Shown: positions 39,423 to 50,077, counted from the first letter of the stretch. The stretch: 64,000 bases of DNA from Citrobacter enshiensis (GCF_029338175.1 NZ_CP119862.1:2790001-2854000); one strand, 5' to 3'. Notes: a model not told the origin generated them from the letters alone. Translations and numbers: made by a program.

Positions 39423-40550
39423 TTAGCGGGGATACTCTTGCAGCAGACGGTTGAGCTGTTCAGCCATCAGCTCCGCACGCCATCCGGAAATCAGCTCCGG
39501 CAACGTCGCCTGCGGTTTCAGTTTCCAGTGCCAGTTGAGCAACTGGTTTATCTGGCGGCGGGACGCGAGCAGTTCGGCGCTGAGATTATGCGCCGCACTA
39601 ACATCGGCAACCAGCGCCTTGATGGCTTTGAATGCCTTGCGGTAGCCCGGCATATCCATCAGGTTCAGCAAGGGTTCCGGGAGGCTCTCTTCCGGGAGCG
39701 CCTGCGCTTGCGCCACCAGCGAAATCAGCGTCTTGCCGTGAAAACGAATTTCACTGCCGGAAAGCCCAAGACCGTCGAGTTCCCCCAGACTGCCTGGCAT
39801 ATAACGGGCAACAGCCCACAGATGTTCTTCGCGCACCACAAAATTGACCGCCAGATCGCGCTCACGCGCTTTACGCAGTCGCCAGTCGGCCAACAATTGC
39901 AGACAGGCCAGTTGACGGGTACGCAACTGCCAGGCGTTGGTGATTTCACGCCAGGCGTCTTCAGGCGCGAGGATCTCCTGACGGCGTTGCTGCATCAAAC
40001 GACACTCGTCCAGCGCGGCTGGCAACCAACCGCTCTCTTGCGTTTCCGCCATCAGTTTTGCGGTGATCGGTAATAGATACCAGACATCGGCCGCCGCATA
40101 TTCACACTGGCGTTCCGTTAGCGGTCTGGCCAGCCAGTCGGTGCGGGATTCACTCTTGTCCAGCGCCACGCCGGTGAACTCTTCCACCATCGATGCAAAT
40201 CCCCATGACAAGGGACGCCCGCAAAACGCCGCAAGGATTTGCGTGTCGATCAGCGGCTGTGGCAGCTCACCAAAGGTATTAAGAAACACTTCCAGATCTT
40301 CGCTGCCCGCATGCAGATATTTGGTAATGGCGGTATCACGTAAAATGGTGCGCAGTGGGGACCAGTCGGTGATCCCGTGCGGATCAATCAGCGCAACGTG
40401 TTCGCCATCAAACAGCTGGATAAGACCCAACTGCGGATAATAGGTGCGCGTGCGGACAAATTCAGTGTCCAGGGCAATGGCCTTAAACGCACGGGCCGCT
40501 TCGCACAGCGTTGCCAGTGCGTCGTCCGTCGTGATCATTTGGTAATTCAA
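39423..40550 (-). CDS. rnd: Ribonuclease D
   Basis: A 3'-5' exoribonuclease that trims tRNA precursors and other structured RNAs; 375 residues as in E. coli. The DEDD catalytic acids are seen in ALDTEFVRT (Asp28, Glu30), HAGSEDLEVF (Asp) and YAAADVWYLLPI (Asp). Two HRDC domains follow. The start is TTG at 40548-40550, AAGAGA 7 bases upstream. E. coli rnd also starts with UUG, which is known to limit its expression. Confidence 0.95.
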   Translation of the reverse strand: MNYQMITTDDALATLCEAARAFKAIALDTEFVRTRTYYPQLGLIQLFDGEHVALIDPHGITDWSPLRTILRDTAITKYLHAGSEDLEVFLNTFGELPQPLIDTQILAAFCGRPLSWGFASMVEEFTGVALDKSESRTDWLARPLTERQCEYAAADVWYLLPITAKLMAETQESGWLPAALDECRLMQQRRQEILAPEDAWREITNAWQLRTRQLACLQLLADWRLRKARERDLAVNFVVREEHLWAVARYMPGSLGELDGLGLSGSEIRFHGKTLISLVAQAQALPEESLPEPLLNLMDMPGYRKAFKAIKALVADVSAAHNLSAELLASRRQINQLLNWHWKLKPQATLPELISGWRAELMAEQLNRLLQEYPR

Positions 40551-40574
40551 ATCGTGTTCTCTTAGGTTTGCGCC

Positions 40575-40600
40575 AAAAAAAACGCCGGCTTAACCGGCGT
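40575..40600 (-). terminator. Terminator of fadD
   Basis: ACGCCGG and CCGGCGT form a 7-bp stem around TTAA-type loop bases. On the minus strand it is followed by eight T. It lies 20 bases after the fadD stop and also within the rnd leader region. Confidence 0.88.
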
Positions 40601-40619
40601 CTGGCGACTCATTTAAAGC

Positions 40620-42305
40620 TCATGCCTTATTGTCTACTTTGCCACGCGCTTCGTCACGTAATTCTCGTCGCAAAATTTTTCCGACGTTAGATTTTGGCAA
40701 CTCGTCACGGAATTCCACCAGCTTAGGCACTTTGTAGCCCGTCAGATGGCGACGGCAGAAAGTGACCAACGCTTCATCGGTGAGAGAAGCGTCTTTTTTC
40801 ACCACAAAAATCTTCACCGCCTCGCCGCTGCTGCCGGACGGCACGCCCACCGCTGCCACTTCCTGAACGCCAGGATGCTGCATCACCACATCTTCGATTT
40901 CGTTCGGATAGACGTTAAAGCCGGAGACCAGAATCATGTCTTTTTTACGGTCAACGATGCGCAGGAAACCTTCTGCATCCATCACCGCGATATCGCCGGT
41001 ATGCAGCCAGCCGCCTTTGACGATCTCATCCGTCGCGTCGGGACGCTGCCAGTAACCCAGCATCACCTGTGGGCCTTTGATGCACAGCTCGCCCGGTTCT
41101 CCCGGCGGCACTTCGTTGTCATCATCGTCCACCAGTTTGACCTCGGTCGAGGGAACGGGTAAGCCAATACTGCCGCTGTGATAATCAATATCGTGCGGGT
41201 TAACGCTCACCAGCGGTGAACATTCGGTCAGCCCGTAGCCTTCCAGCAGGTATTGCCCGGTCAGCTTCACCCAGCGCTCCGCTACGGCTTGCTGGACGGG
41301 CATTCCGCCACCTGCTGACAGATGCAGGGTAGAAAAGTCGAGCTGCTGGAACTCTTTGTTGTTCAACAGAGCATTAAACAGCGTGTTCACGCCCGTCATG
41401 GCGGTGAACGGGTATTTCGCCAGTTCTTTTACCAGGCCGGGAATATCACGCGGGTTAGTGATCAGCAGGTTTTGCCCGCCCAGCTCAATGAACAGTAAGC
41501 AGTTCATGGTCAGGGCGAAGATGTGATACAGCGGCAGCGCGGTGACCACCAGCTCTTTACCCGGATGTAAAAGCGGCCCGTAGGTGGCATGCACCTGCTC
41601 GAGGTTTGCCAGCATATTGCGGTGCGTCAGCATCGCCCCTTTCGCCACCCCGGTGGTGCCGCCGGTATACTGCAGGAACGCCAAATCTTCAGGCATCACC
41701 TCAGGCTTCACATATTGCATGCGGTAGCCGTTCTGTAACGCGCTACGAAATGAAATCGCATCCGGCAGATGGTACTTCGGCACCAGACGCTTAATGTATT
41801 TCACCACGAAATTAACCAGCGTACCTTTCGCCGTGGAGAGCTGATCGCCCATACGGGTCAGGATCACGTGTTTTACGGCCGTTTTCTCAACCACTTTTTC
41901 CAGCGTATGGGCAAAGTTGGAGACAATCACGATGGCCGTCGCGCCACTGTCGTTGAGCTGATGTTCCAGTTCACGCGGCGTATACAAGGGATTGACGTTG
42001 ACCACGATCATCCCGGCGCGAAGGATGCCAAACAGTGCGACAGGGTACTGCAACAGGTTCGGCATCATCAACGCGACACGATCGCCCTTTTTAAGCCCGA
42101 GCCCCTGCTGCAAATACGCCGAAAATGCCCGGCTACGCTCTTCGAGTTTGCGGAAGGTCATCACCTCCCCCATATTGACGAACGCAGGCTGATCGGCGTA
42201 GCGCGCCGAAGCCTGTTCAAACAGTTCCACCAGGGATTGATAACGGTCAGGATTGATCTCCGCCGGGACATCTGCGGGATAACGGTTAAGCCAAACCTTC
42301 TTCAA
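40620..42305 (-). CDS. fadD: Long-chain fatty acyl-CoA ligase FadD
   Basis: A membrane-associated acyl-CoA synthetase, 561 residues as in E. coli, that activates incoming long-chain fatty acids for beta-oxidation. The AMP-binding motif is [14 protein letters not shown], with [12 protein letters not shown] and the hinge [27 protein letters not shown]. The start is TTG at 42303-42305 with GAGGTGA 6 bases before it, the same start codon as in E. coli; the 22-residue open extension is not expected to be translated. A FadR-like operator lies 73 bases upstream. Confidence 0.96.
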   Translation of the reverse strand: MKKVWLNRYPADVPAEINPDRYQSLVELFEQASARYADQPAFVNMGEVMTFRKLEERSRAFSAYLQQGLGLKKGDRVALMMPNLLQYPVALFGILRAGMIVVNVNPLYTPRELEHQLNDSGATAIVIVSNFAHTLEKVVEKTAVKHVILTRMGDQLSTAKGTLVNFVVKYIKRLVPKYHLPDAISFRSALQNGYRMQYVKPEVMPEDLAFLQYTGGTTGVAKGAMLTHRNMLANLEQVHATYGPLLHPGKELVVTALPLYHIFALTMNCLLFIELGGQNLLITNPRDIPGLVKELAKYPFTAMTGVNTLFNALLNNKEFQQLDFSTLHLSAGGGMPVQQAVAERWVKLTGQYLLEGYGLTECSPLVSVNPHDIDYHSGSIGLPVPSTEVKLVDDDDNEVPPGEPGELCIKGPQVMLGYWQRPDATDEIVKGGWLHTGDIAVMDAEGFLRIVDRKKDMILVSGFNVYPNEIEDVVMQHPGVQEVAAVGVPSGSSGEAVKIFVVKKDASLTDEALVTFCRRHLTGYKVPKLVEFRDELPKSNVGKILRRELRDEARGKVDNKA

Positions 42306-42377
42306 AACATCACCTCTAAAATGCGTGTTCGTCGTCATCACAACCCCAGTAAATAAACAAGCCGTTAACATAATATT

Positions 42378-42394
42378 AACTCAGCGTACCAGTT
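42378..42394 (-). promoter_or_regulatory. FadR operator upstream of fadD
   Basis: On the minus strand AACTGGTACGCTGAGTT, close to FadR sites (AACTGGTCNGACNNGTT). It lies 73 bases before the fadD start codon, where it would overlap the promoter. FadR itself is encoded at 22131-22850. Confidence 0.75.
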
Positions 42395-42509
42395 TATTAA
42401 TTACTCAACTGAAAGGTTGCGAAGCGCGTCACTATTTATTTTTCTTCTATCCGTATTAATGCAGAAACAGCGGACGAGCCGCTGTTTCTTTTATCGACAA
42501 AACAATGAG

Positions 42510-43103
42510 TTACTCTGTTACTATCGTCTGAACCTGAGCGGGACCGGGGTTATACCATCCGCCATAACCATAGCCGTAACCATAGCCATAGTGTCTGGCG
42601 CGTGCACCGTAAAACCACGGATCTATCGGCTGAGGCGGCATCACAACCTGTTGCGTAACCCGCCAGCGCTTATAGCCCGTAACCTGCATCAGCATAAATT
42701 TATACGGGGTATTGCCGATTTTACCGTCGACAGTTCCGCTGATTGGGCCGACGACAGTAACCAGTTGACCACGAAAATCAACCGGGTCAAGGAACCCGTT
42801 CACGTCTGCCATAATGCGTCCGCGTGACACTTCGCCCAGCACCGGTCGCGCGCCGCTATCCAGAGACACCGTGGCGATCTCCAGACGGGTTTTCCCCTGC
42901 TGGTTTTGCACGTCCACCACTTTGCCGCCAAAACGCGCTTCCTGGCCGACATACAGTTGCGGCGCGTTCATCACCCGCGCCAGATCCTGTTGCGGCGTGG
43001 GACTCGACCCTTTGATGGCATCCGGAACGGTGACACAGCCACTCAGCATAAGCGCAACGGCTGCCGCCAGCATTCCTTTAACAATCTGTTTGTGAACCGC
43101 CAT
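42510..43103 (-). CDS. yeaY: Slp family outer-membrane lipoprotein YeaY
   Basis: A Slp-family lipoprotein of 197 residues (E. coli 193) from the ATG at 43101-43103. The signal peptide ends in LMLSGC, so the lipidated Cys is about residue 23. The conserved Slp domain (about 35-160) includes [13 protein letters not shown] and [15 protein letters not shown]. The C-terminus is Gly/Tyr-rich with a repeated [17 protein letters not shown] stretch, longer than in K-12. E. coli yeaY belongs to the sigma-E regulon. Role unknown. Confidence 0.92.
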   Translation of the reverse strand: MAVHKQIVKGMLAAAVALMLSGCVTVPDAIKGSSPTPQQDLARVMNAPQLYVGQEARFGGKVVDVQNQQGKTRLEIATVSLDSGARPVLGEVSRGRIMADVNGFLDPVDFRGQLVTVVGPISGTVDGKIGNTPYKFMLMQVTGYKRWRVTQQVVMPPQPIDPWFYGARARHYGYGYGYGYGGWYNPGPAQVQTIVTE

Positions 43104-43159
43104 AATGCGACTCCTTCTTCTCAGCACATATCACTGCATCAGGCTAATACTACTGAGAT

Positions 43160-43855
43160 TCATTCTTTACCGGGAAGTTTCTTCCACGCCACGTTGTTAC
43201 GCAAATAAACCGGCTCGGCATGTTCAACCGCGACGGTTTTTCCTGCCGCCAGCATTTGACTGGCCAAAGGCAGCATATCTTCTGCCGCAGGCAGCAAGAC
43301 GTTGCCATCTCGCAGCGCCAGACCGCTCTCGTTTGCCAGCTCCGGCCATGCTGGCCAGCCCGTGCCCACCGTGGCCCACTCGCCGGAAAGTTGCTTCAAC
43401 CGCGCAATCACCGCGTCCGGTTTTAACACCGCTTCAGTGTCTTCACCGTGCCATACGCCATTTTCATCGCGCTGGTATTCGGCCCAGTACACTTCGCCCA
43501 TTCGGGCGTCAATCGCCGCCAGAACGCGGGTGGCGCCGGTTTTACGCCAGGCGCCCTGCGCCATCGTTGCCAGCGTCGAGACACCGATCATTGGAAGAGA
43601 GGCACCCAATGCCAGACCTTGCGCAATACCGATACCAATGCGCACGCCGGTAAAACTGCCCGGTCCGCGGCCAAAGGCCAGCGCGTTGATTTCGGCAAGC
43701 GTTGTGCCGCTGGTTGCCAGGATATCCTGAACCATCGGCAAGATTCGTTGGGTGTGTTCTCGTGGGCAAAGCTCAAATTGAGCGTTGATATTACCGTCAT
43801 TCCACAGGGCAACAGAACAGGCTTCTGTGGCGGTATCGATAGCCAGAATTCGCAT
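43160..43855 (-). CDS. tsaB: tRNA threonylcarbamoyladenosine (t6A) factor TsaB
   Basis: 231 residues (E. coli YeaZ/TsaB 231). An ASKHA-fold pseudo-partner of TsaD in forming t6A37 on ANN-decoding tRNAs; essential in E. coli. It has the N-terminal [17 protein letters not shown] phosphate loop, [11 protein letters not shown] and [21 protein letters not shown]. Bacterial TsaB lacks the metal-binding His pair of TsaD and is a dimerisation scaffold. It lies between yoaA and yeaY on the same strand, as in E. coli. Confidence 0.95.
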   Translation of the reverse strand: MRILAIDTATEACSVALWNDGNINAQFELCPREHTQRILPMVQDILATSGTTLAEINALAFGRGPGSFTGVRIGIGIAQGLALGASLPMIGVSTLATMAQGAWRKTGATRVLAAIDARMGEVYWAEYQRDENGVWHGEDTEAVLKPDAVIARLKQLSGEWATVGTGWPAWPELANESGLALRDGNVLLPAAEDMLPLASQMLAAGKTVAVEHAEPVYLRNNVAWKKLPGKE

Positions 43856-43912
43856 GGGTCTTCGTGCTTAGATCAATAAAATGGCGCGTATCTTACCATA
43901 CTCCGTAACAAA

Positions 43913-45823
43913 TTACTTAACCGATGGGAGGGCAAGAAACCGGACGGCGCGAGCAATATCCCGGGTACGCGGCGCGGGCGGGAGGCTGGCCAGGAACGTC
44001 GCGCCATAGGGGCGCATAACGAGCCTGTTATCACAAATCACCAGCACGCCACGGTCATCGGCATCACGGATCAGGCGCCCCACCCCCTGCTTCAGGGTGA
44101 TGACCGCATCCGGTAACTGAACCTCATCGAAAGGATCGCCGCCGCGCAGTCGGCAGTCTTCCATTCGCGCTTTGAGCAGCGGGTCATCCGGCGAGGTAAA
44201 CGGCAACTTGTCGATAATCACCAGCGACAAGGTATCGCCGCGCACATCGACGCCTTCCCAGAAACTGCTGGTCGCCACCAGCAGCGCGTTACCCGCACTG
44301 ACGAACTGTTGCAACAGTTGACCTTTGCTGGTTTCGCCTTGCAGCAGCACCGGCAACGTCATGGTGGCGCGGAACTGTTCGGCAAGGTCGCGCATCATGG
44401 CGTGCGAAGTACACAACATAAAGCAGCGCCCATTGTTTGCTTCAATGATGGGTCGTAGCATTGCGGCCAACTGGCGCGCCGCGCCGGGTTGGTTGGTCTG
44501 CGGCAGGTTTCGCGGCACTAACAGCAGCGCCTGCTGCGTGTAATCGAACGGACTGGGAAGCAGCATGGATTCTGCCTCTTCAATCCCCAGTCGCGCGGTA
44601 AAGTGGCGGAGATCGTCATTCACCGACAGGGTCGCTGAGGTAAAAATCCAGCTGCCGGGTTTCTGCGCCATCACCTCTTTGAATTTATCCGCGACACTCA
44701 GCGGCGTCAGCGCCAGGGTAAAATGGCGCGACGTGCATTCATACCAGTAGCTGTAGCCTGGCTGATTGATCTCTTTTAGCCGCTTGAGGCGGGTGCGATA
44801 CAGCGTGGCCCGCTCAAAGGCGGCGTCTAACAGCGCCGAGCGCCCCAGAGAAAGTTTCGCGACGTCGTAACACAGTTCGAGCGTGTCATCGAGCAACAGA
44901 AAGGCCCGCTGGACGCGCGGATCGGCGAGAAGCTCGCGCAGGTTCCCCCGGTAGCCAGGCTCACCTAATTGCAAACGGAAATCTTGCGCACTCTGGGCAA
45001 GACGGTCGGCACATTTTTGCAGTTGTTGGGTGTCTTTGAGTTCGGTGCGATACGCAATCGTAAAATCTTTTGCCAGATCAAGTAGCTGTCGGCTGGAGAG
45101 TGACTGCCCAAAGTACTGGCTGGCGATGTCGGGAAGTTGATGGGCTTCGTCGAAGATCATCACCTCGGCCTCGGGGATCAGTTCACCGAAACCGCTCTCT
45201 TTCACCACCATGTCAGCCAAAAAAAGATGATGGTTGACCACCACGACATCTGCATCCATCGCTTTTTTACGCGCTTTGACCACAAAGCACTCTTTGTAGA
45301 GCGGGCAATCGCTGCCCAGACAGTTGTCATTGGTGCTGGTGACCAGCGGCCAGGCCTGGGAGTCTTCCGCCACGCTAACGCAGGTACTGATGTCGCCATC
45401 AAGGGTTTGATTAGACCAGGAGCGCAGTAAGATGACGTCGCTCAAAATTTGCACCGGCAAGTCACCGCCGGCCAGCGCCTGCTGTTCAAGACGCTCCAGA
45501 CACAAATAGTTTGAGCGCCCTTTCAGCAGCGCCAGTTTGCCGGTGAACTTCAGGGCGTTTGCCACGGTAGGGAGATCGCGACTGTAGAGCTGATCCTGCA
45601 ACGCTTTCGAGCCCGTTGAAATAATCACTTTCTTTTTGGCGCGCAACGCAGGCGCGAGATAGGCGTAGGTTTTCCCTGTGCCTGTCCCGGCTTCGACGAC
45701 CAGAGGGGCCGAGGTTTCAATCGCATGGGCCACGGCAACGGCCATTTGTCGCTGTGGTTCGCGCGGCTTAAAACCCGCTATCGCTTTCGCTAACTGACCG
45801 TCTACGGCAAAATCGTCCGACAC
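43913..45823 (-). CDS. yoaA: XPD/DinG-like DNA helicase YoaA
   Basis: A superfamily 2 helicase, 636 residues as in E. coli. Walker A is EAGTGTGKTYAYLAPAL (about 41-57); the DEAH box is MIFDEAHQLPD. An Fe-S cluster segment is between them, with Cys in NDNCLGSDCPLYKECF (about 165-180). Motif VI is QGVGRLIRDADDRG. In E. coli YoaA acts with HolC in repair of stalled forks and affects azidothymidine tolerance. The start is GTG at 45821-45823 with a GGGGG run upstream. Divergent from yoaB. Confidence 0.94.
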   Translation of the reverse strand: MSDDFAVDGQLAKAIAGFKPREPQRQMAVAVAHAIETSAPLVVEAGTGTGKTYAYLAPALRAKKKVIISTGSKALQDQLYSRDLPTVANALKFTGKLALLKGRSNYLCLERLEQQALAGGDLPVQILSDVILLRSWSNQTLDGDISTCVSVAEDSQAWPLVTSTNDNCLGSDCPLYKECFVVKARKKAMDADVVVVNHHLFLADMVVKESGFGELIPEAEVMIFDEAHQLPDIASQYFGQSLSSRQLLDLAKDFTIAYRTELKDTQQLQKCADRLAQSAQDFRLQLGEPGYRGNLRELLADPRVQRAFLLLDDTLELCYDVAKLSLGRSALLDAAFERATLYRTRLKRLKEINQPGYSYWYECTSRHFTLALTPLSVADKFKEVMAQKPGSWIFTSATLSVNDDLRHFTARLGIEEAESMLLPSPFDYTQQALLLVPRNLPQTNQPGAARQLAAMLRPIIEANNGRCFMLCTSHAMMRDLAEQFRATMTLPVLLQGETSKGQLLQQFVSAGNALLVATSSFWEGVDVRGDTLSLVIIDKLPFTSPDDPLLKARMEDCRLRGGDPFDEVQLPDAVITLKQGVGRLIRDADDRGVLVICDNRLVMRPYGATFLASLPPAPRTRDIARAVRFLALPSVK

Positions 45824-45959
45824 ACTACCCCCTGTTCATTTGAACAGGGATTATGTCAGGCCAGAGGATCTTTCGCCAGTTGAAGAGGTGACGACGGCAT
45901 AACAATGTGGCAGTCTTGCCGCGTAAAAATGGAACCTTAACGCTAACGAGGAGTAATTG

Positions 45960-46304
45960 ATGACTATTGTACGTATTGATGCCGAAGACCGTTGGTCTGA
46001 TGTGGTCATCCACAATAATACCCTGTACTACACTGGCGTACCTGAGAACCTGGAGGCTGACGCCTTCGAGCAGACGGCCAACACCCTGGCGCAAATCGAT
46101 GCCGTATTGGAAAAGCAAGGCAGCAATAAAGCACGTATTCTGGATGCGACCATTTTTCTTACCGATAAAAGTGATTTCGCGGCGATGAACAACGCCTGGG
46201 ACGCCTGGGTTGTTGCCGGACATGCGCCTGTACGTTGCACGGTACAGGCTGGGTTAATGAACCCGAAATACAAGGTTGAGATTAAAATTATCGCTGCCGT
46301 CTAA
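45960..46304 (+). CDS. yoaB: RidA family protein YoaB
   Basis: A 114-residue YjgF/YER057c/UK114 protein, probably a trimer with inter-subunit active sites for reactive enamines or imines. The conserved Arg is in HAPVRCTVQAGLMNPKYKVEIKIIAAV near the C-terminus. The ATG at 45960 follows CGAGGAG; a TTG directly before it is not needed. Its exact substrate is unknown. Divergent from yoaA, convergent with yoaH. Confidence 0.93.
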   Translation: MTIVRIDAEDRWSDVVIHNNTLYYTGVPENLEADAFEQTANTLAQIDAVLEKQGSNKARILDATIFLTDKSDFAAMNNAWDAWVVAGHAPVRCTVQAGLMNPKYKVEIKIIAAV

Positions 46305-46311
46305 GGTCGCG

Positions 46312-46491
46312 TTATTCGTCCTCATCCTCAAAACGCGCCACGATCCGCTCGCCGGTATGGGTGGCGCGTAACTCCGCAGCCACCAGCGTAATCGCCTCCC
46401 CGCTACTCATTCCTTGTGACATCAGTTCCTGAATGCGTTCTACCGCTTTTTGCTGCTGATCGTGCGTGAGTGAAGGTAAACCTGCAAACAT
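46312..46491 (-). CDS. yoaH: UPF0181 protein YoaH
   Basis: A small protein of 59 residues read by translating the minus strand: it begins [20 protein letters not shown] and ends ARFEDEDE, nearly identical to E. coli YoaH (59 aa). It is predicted alpha-helical with an acidic tail; function unknown. Its stop lies 7 bases after the convergent yoaB stop, and its start is 83 bases from the divergent pabB. Too short to stand out among open frames, it is supported by family identity. Confidence 0.9.
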   Translation of the reverse strand: MFAGLPSLTHDQQQKAVERIQELMSQGMSSGEAITLVAAELRATHTGERIVARFEDEDE

Positions 46492-46574
46492 GATGAACTC
46501 CTGCTAAATTGTTAACGCTAATTATTTCATGCTACCCGGCACATAGCCAGTAGAGTAGTCACGAGTCAGGACAG

Positions 46575-47936
46575 ATGAAGACGTTATCTCCCGCTGTAAT
46601 CCAGTTACCCTGGCGTCAGGACGCCGCTGAACACTATTTTACGCCGCTGAGTCATACCCCCTGGGCCATGCTTCTGCATTCTGGTCACGCGGATCATCCG
46701 CATAACCGCTTTGACATTCTGGTGGCCGATCCCATCACAACACTGGTCACACGTGGAGAAAAAACGCGGGTCTGTGATGCGCATAACTGCACCACAACGA
46801 CGGATGATCCGCTGAACGTCGCGCAGACAGCGCTGGCGTCTCTGGAGATGACCCCATCGCACAGCGACGATTTACCGTTTCAGGGGGGGGCTGTGGGGCT
46901 TTTTGGTTACGATCTGGGGCGCCGTTTTGAATCTCTGCCCAATATCGCCCAACACGATATCACGTTGCCGGATATGGCGGTGGGAATTTACGACTGGGCG
47001 CTGATTGTCGATAACCAAAAGCAAACCGTGTCGCTGCTCAGCCATTCGGACGCAGCCGCACGACTCGACTGGCTGGAAAGCCAACAGGCGCCGGTGCATG
47101 AGCCGTTCAGATTAACTTCTGCCTGGCAGTCGAACATGACGCGCGAGCAGTATGGTGAAAAATTTCGCCAGGTACAGGCTTATCTACACAGCGGCGACTG
47201 CTATCAGGTGAATCTTGCCCAGCGTTTTCAGGCTGACTATCAGGGTGACGAATGGCAAGCCTTTGTGCGTCTCAATCAGGCCAACCGGGCTCCTTTCAGC
47301 GCCTTTTTACGTCTGGAAGATGGCGCTATTTTGAGCCTTTCGCCAGAACGATTTATTCAACTCGCGGACGGCCACATTCAGACCCGGCCCATCAAAGGGA
47401 CACTTCCGCGTCTGGAGGATCCACACGATGACCGTCAGCAGGCGCAAAAACTCGCCAGCTCACCGAAAGACAGGGCGGAAAACCTGATGATTGTCGATCT
47501 GATGCGCAATGATATTGGCCGCGTCGCCGTTCCGGGGTCAGTCAAAGTGCCCGAACTGTTTGTCGTTGAGCCGTTTCCGGCGGTACACCATCTGGTCAGT
47601 ACCATCACCGCGCAGTTGCCCGACCACCTGCATGCCACCGATTTGCTGCGTGCCGCCTTCCCTGGCGGTTCGATCACCGGCGCGCCGAAAGTCCGTGCAA
47701 TGGAAATTATTGATGAACTGGAGCCACAGCGACGCAATGCCTGGTGCGGCAGCATTGGGTATCTCAGCGTTTGCGGCAATATGGATACCAGTATCACCAT
47801 TCGCACCCTGAGCGCTACGGAGGGAAAACTGTCGTGTTCCGCAGGCGGCGGGATTGTGGCGGACAGCCAGGAAGCGGCGGAATATCAGGAAACGTTTGAT
47901 AAAGTGAATCGTATTTTGCATCAACTGGAGAACTAA
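46575..47936 (+). CDS. pabB: Aminodeoxychorismate synthase component I PabB
   Basis: 453 residues, the E. coli length. It joins chorismate and ammonia (from PabA) to 4-amino-4-deoxychorismate for folate. The catalytic Lys274, which forms a covalent adduct, is in TRPIKGTLPR. Other chorismate-enzyme motifs are DLMRNDIGRVAVPGSVKVPEL and FPGGSITGAPKVRAMEIIDELE, and a C-terminal metal Glu in SCSAGGGIVADSQEAAEYQET. nudL follows after 3 bases, so the two form an operon. Confidence 0.96.
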   Translation: MKTLSPAVIQLPWRQDAAEHYFTPLSHTPWAMLLHSGHADHPHNRFDILVADPITTLVTRGEKTRVCDAHNCTTTTDDPLNVAQTALASLEMTPSHSDDLPFQGGAVGLFGYDLGRRFESLPNIAQHDITLPDMAVGIYDWALIVDNQKQTVSLLSHSDAAARLDWLESQQAPVHEPFRLTSAWQSNMTREQYGEKFRQVQAYLHSGDCYQVNLAQRFQADYQGDEWQAFVRLNQANRAPFSAFLRLEDGAILSLSPERFIQLADGHIQTRPIKGTLPRLEDPHDDRQQAQKLASSPKDRAENLMIVDLMRNDIGRVAVPGSVKVPELFVVEPFPAVHHLVSTITAQLPDHLHATDLLRAAFPGGSITGAPKVRAMEIIDELEPQRRNAWCGSIGYLSVCGNMDTSITIRTLSATEGKLSCSAGGGIVADSQEAAEYQETFDKVNRILHQLEN

Positions 47937-47939
47937 TAC

Positions 47940-48518
47940 GTGGATAACAGCAGCCTGACGCTCGATGATTTTTTATCACGGTTTCAACTTTTACGCCCTG
48001 AGATGAATCGTGAAACGCTAAACAACCGTCAGGCCGCCGTACTGATCCCCGTCGTTCGTCGCCCTCAGCCTGGACTGCTGCTCACCCAGCGTTCCGTCCA
48101 TCTGCGTAAACACGCCGGTCAGGTGGCCTTTCCCGGCGGCGCGGTAGACAGTAGCGATGCGTCGATTATCGCCGCTGCACTGCGCGAAGCCCACGAAGAG
48201 GTCGCGATCCCGCCAGAGGCCGTTGAGGTGATTGGGGTACTCCCTCCGGTAGATAGCGTTACCGGGTTTCGGGTGACGCCCGTCGTTGGCATCATCCCAC
48301 CCGACCTTCATTATCACGCCAGTGAAGATGAAGTGTCTGCCGTGTTTGAAATGCCGCTGGCGCAAGCGTTGCAACTGAGGCGATATCATCCACTGGATGT
48401 GTATCGTCGCGGGGACTCTCATCGCGTCTGGCTTTCCTGGTATGAGCATTATTTCGTCTGGGGCATGACGGCCGGAATTATTCGTGAGCTGGCGCTGCAG
48501 ATTGGCATGAGACCCTGA
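47940..48518 (+). CDS. nudL: Nudix hydrolase NudL (YeaB)
   Basis: A 192-residue Nudix hydrolase of the CoA-pyrophosphatase-like group. The Nudix box begins [20 protein letters not shown] and continues EEVAI (about 61-85), in good agreement with GX5EX7REUXEEXGU apart from Asp for the first Glu. The start is GTG at 47940, 3 bases after the pabB stop. NudL relatives act on CoA or nucleotide diphosphate derivatives; E. coli YeaB has also been linked to pyridoxal phosphate bypass. The substrate here is inferred only. Confidence 0.92.
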   Translation: MDNSSLTLDDFLSRFQLLRPEMNRETLNNRQAAVLIPVVRRPQPGLLLTQRSVHLRKHAGQVAFPGGAVDSSDASIIAAALREAHEEVAIPPEAVEVIGVLPPVDSVTGFRVTPVVGIIPPDLHYHASEDEVSAVFEMPLAQALQLRRYHPLDVYRRGDSHRVWLSWYEHYFVWGMTAGIIRELALQIGMRP

Positions 48519-48701
48519 CTATACTTAACTTTACACGTACCGAACACGACTTGAAACTCCACGCCCAATATTAGTAAAAGCAAGGTTACCTATTAGTTTA
48601 ATTCATGTGAATAGTTAAGCTGATAGCCCTATTCCCTCTTACACTATGCAAAGTTATTACATCGTTACTGGAACCCCAGTTACCCTGTCAGGAGTATTAT
48701 C

Positions 48702-50066
48702 GTGATTAGTCTATTCGACATGTTTAAGGTGGGGATTGGTCCCTCATCCTCCCATACTGTAGGGCCTATGAAGGCGGGTAAACAGTTCGTCGATGACCTG
48801 GTCGAAAAAGGATTATTGGATAGCGTTACCCGTGTCGCCGTGGATGTATACGGCTCACTGTCATTAACGGGTAAAGGTCACCACACCGATATCGCCATTA
48901 TTATGGGTCTGGCGGGGAACGAACCTGCCACCGTTGATATTGATAGCATCCCGGGTTTTATCCGCGACGTTGAAACGCGCGGACGCCTGTTGCTGGCTCA
49001 GGGTCGGCATGAAGTGGATTTCCCGCACAATAACGGGATGCGTTTTCATAATGACAATCTGTCATTGCACGAGAACGGAATGCAGATCCATGCGTGGAAC
49101 GGCGAAACCGTCATCTACAGCAAAACCTATTATTCCATCGGCGGCGGTTTTATCGTTGATGAAGAACATTTTGGTCAGGACGCAACGGGTGATGTGAGTG
49201 TGCCTTATCCGTTCAAATCAGCCACCGAAATGCTGGAATATTGCAACAGCACCGGCCTGTCGCTTTCTGGCATGGTGATGCAAAACGAACTGGCACTGCA
49301 CAGCAAGAAAGAGATTGAAGAGTATTTCGCCAATGTCTGGCAGACCATGCAAGCCTGTATCGATCGCGGCATGAACACCGAAGGCATTCTGCCTGGCCCG
49401 CTGCGCGTTCCGCGCCGTGCGTCTGCGCTGCGCCGGATGCTGGTTTCCAGCGACAAGCTCTCCAGCGATCCGATGAACGTTATCGACTGGGTGAACATGT
49501 TCGCCCTTGCTGTTAACGAAGAGAACGCGGCGGGTGGCCGGGTGGTGACGGCACCAACCAACGGCGCCTGCGGTATCGTCCCTGCGGTGCTGGCCTATTA
49601 TGATCATTTTATTGAGTCAGTCAGCCCGGATATCTATATCCGTTACTTCCTGGCCGCTGGCGCTATCGGCGCACTGTACAAAATGAACGCCTCTATTTCT
49701 GGTGCTGAAGTCGGTTGCCAGGGGGAAGTTGGCGTGGCCTGTTCAATGGCCGCTGCGGGTCTGGCGGAACTGCTGGGCGCCAGCCCGGAGCAAGTCTGTG
49801 TTGCAGCCGAAATCGGTATGGAACACAACCTGGGCTTAACCTGCGATCCGGTTGCGGGTCAGGTGCAAGTGCCGTGTATTGAACGTAACGCGATTGCCTC
49901 TGTGAAAGCGATCAACGCCGCGCGTATGGCAATGCGTCGTACCAGCGCACCGCGTGTCTCGCTGGATAAAGTCATTGAGACTATGTACGAAACGGGCAAG
50001 GATATGAACGCCAAGTACCGTGAAACGTCGCGTGGCGGGCTGGCCATTAAAGTGCAGTGTGACTAA
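48702..50066 (+). CDS. sdaA: L-serine deaminase 1 SdaA
   Basis: An iron-sulfur L-serine dehydratase, 454 residues as in E. coli, giving pyruvate and ammonia. The N-terminal ACT-like domain begins [22 protein letters not shown]. The alpha domain has cysteines for a [4Fe-4S] cluster, such as [22 protein letters not shown] and [15 protein letters not shown]. The start is GTG at 48702 with AGGAG 7 bases upstream, the same codon as in E. coli. An E. coli-type control by Lrp is expected. It ends in a strong terminator. Confidence 0.96.
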   Translation: MISLFDMFKVGIGPSSSHTVGPMKAGKQFVDDLVEKGLLDSVTRVAVDVYGSLSLTGKGHHTDIAIIMGLAGNEPATVDIDSIPGFIRDVETRGRLLLAQGRHEVDFPHNNGMRFHNDNLSLHENGMQIHAWNGETVIYSKTYYSIGGGFIVDEEHFGQDATGDVSVPYPFKSATEMLEYCNSTGLSLSGMVMQNELALHSKKEIEEYFANVWQTMQACIDRGMNTEGILPGPLRVPRRASALRRMLVSSDKLSSDPMNVIDWVNMFALAVNEENAAGGRVVTAPTNGACGIVPAVLAYYDHFIESVSPDIYIRYFLAAGAIGALYKMNASISGAEVGCQGEVGVACSMAAAGLAELLGASPEQVCVAAEIGMEHNLGLTCDPVAGQVQVPCIERNAIASVKAINAARMAMRRTSAPRVSLDKVIETMYETGKDMNAKYRETSRGGLAIKVQCD

Positions 50067-50077
50067 TACTTGAACCT

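Noticed and set aside
39222-40073. A 283-residue plus-strand open frame across the yeaX end and rnd
   Set aside because: It overlaps yeaX in another frame and lies antisense to rnd, whose DEDD motifs are intact. No start signal.
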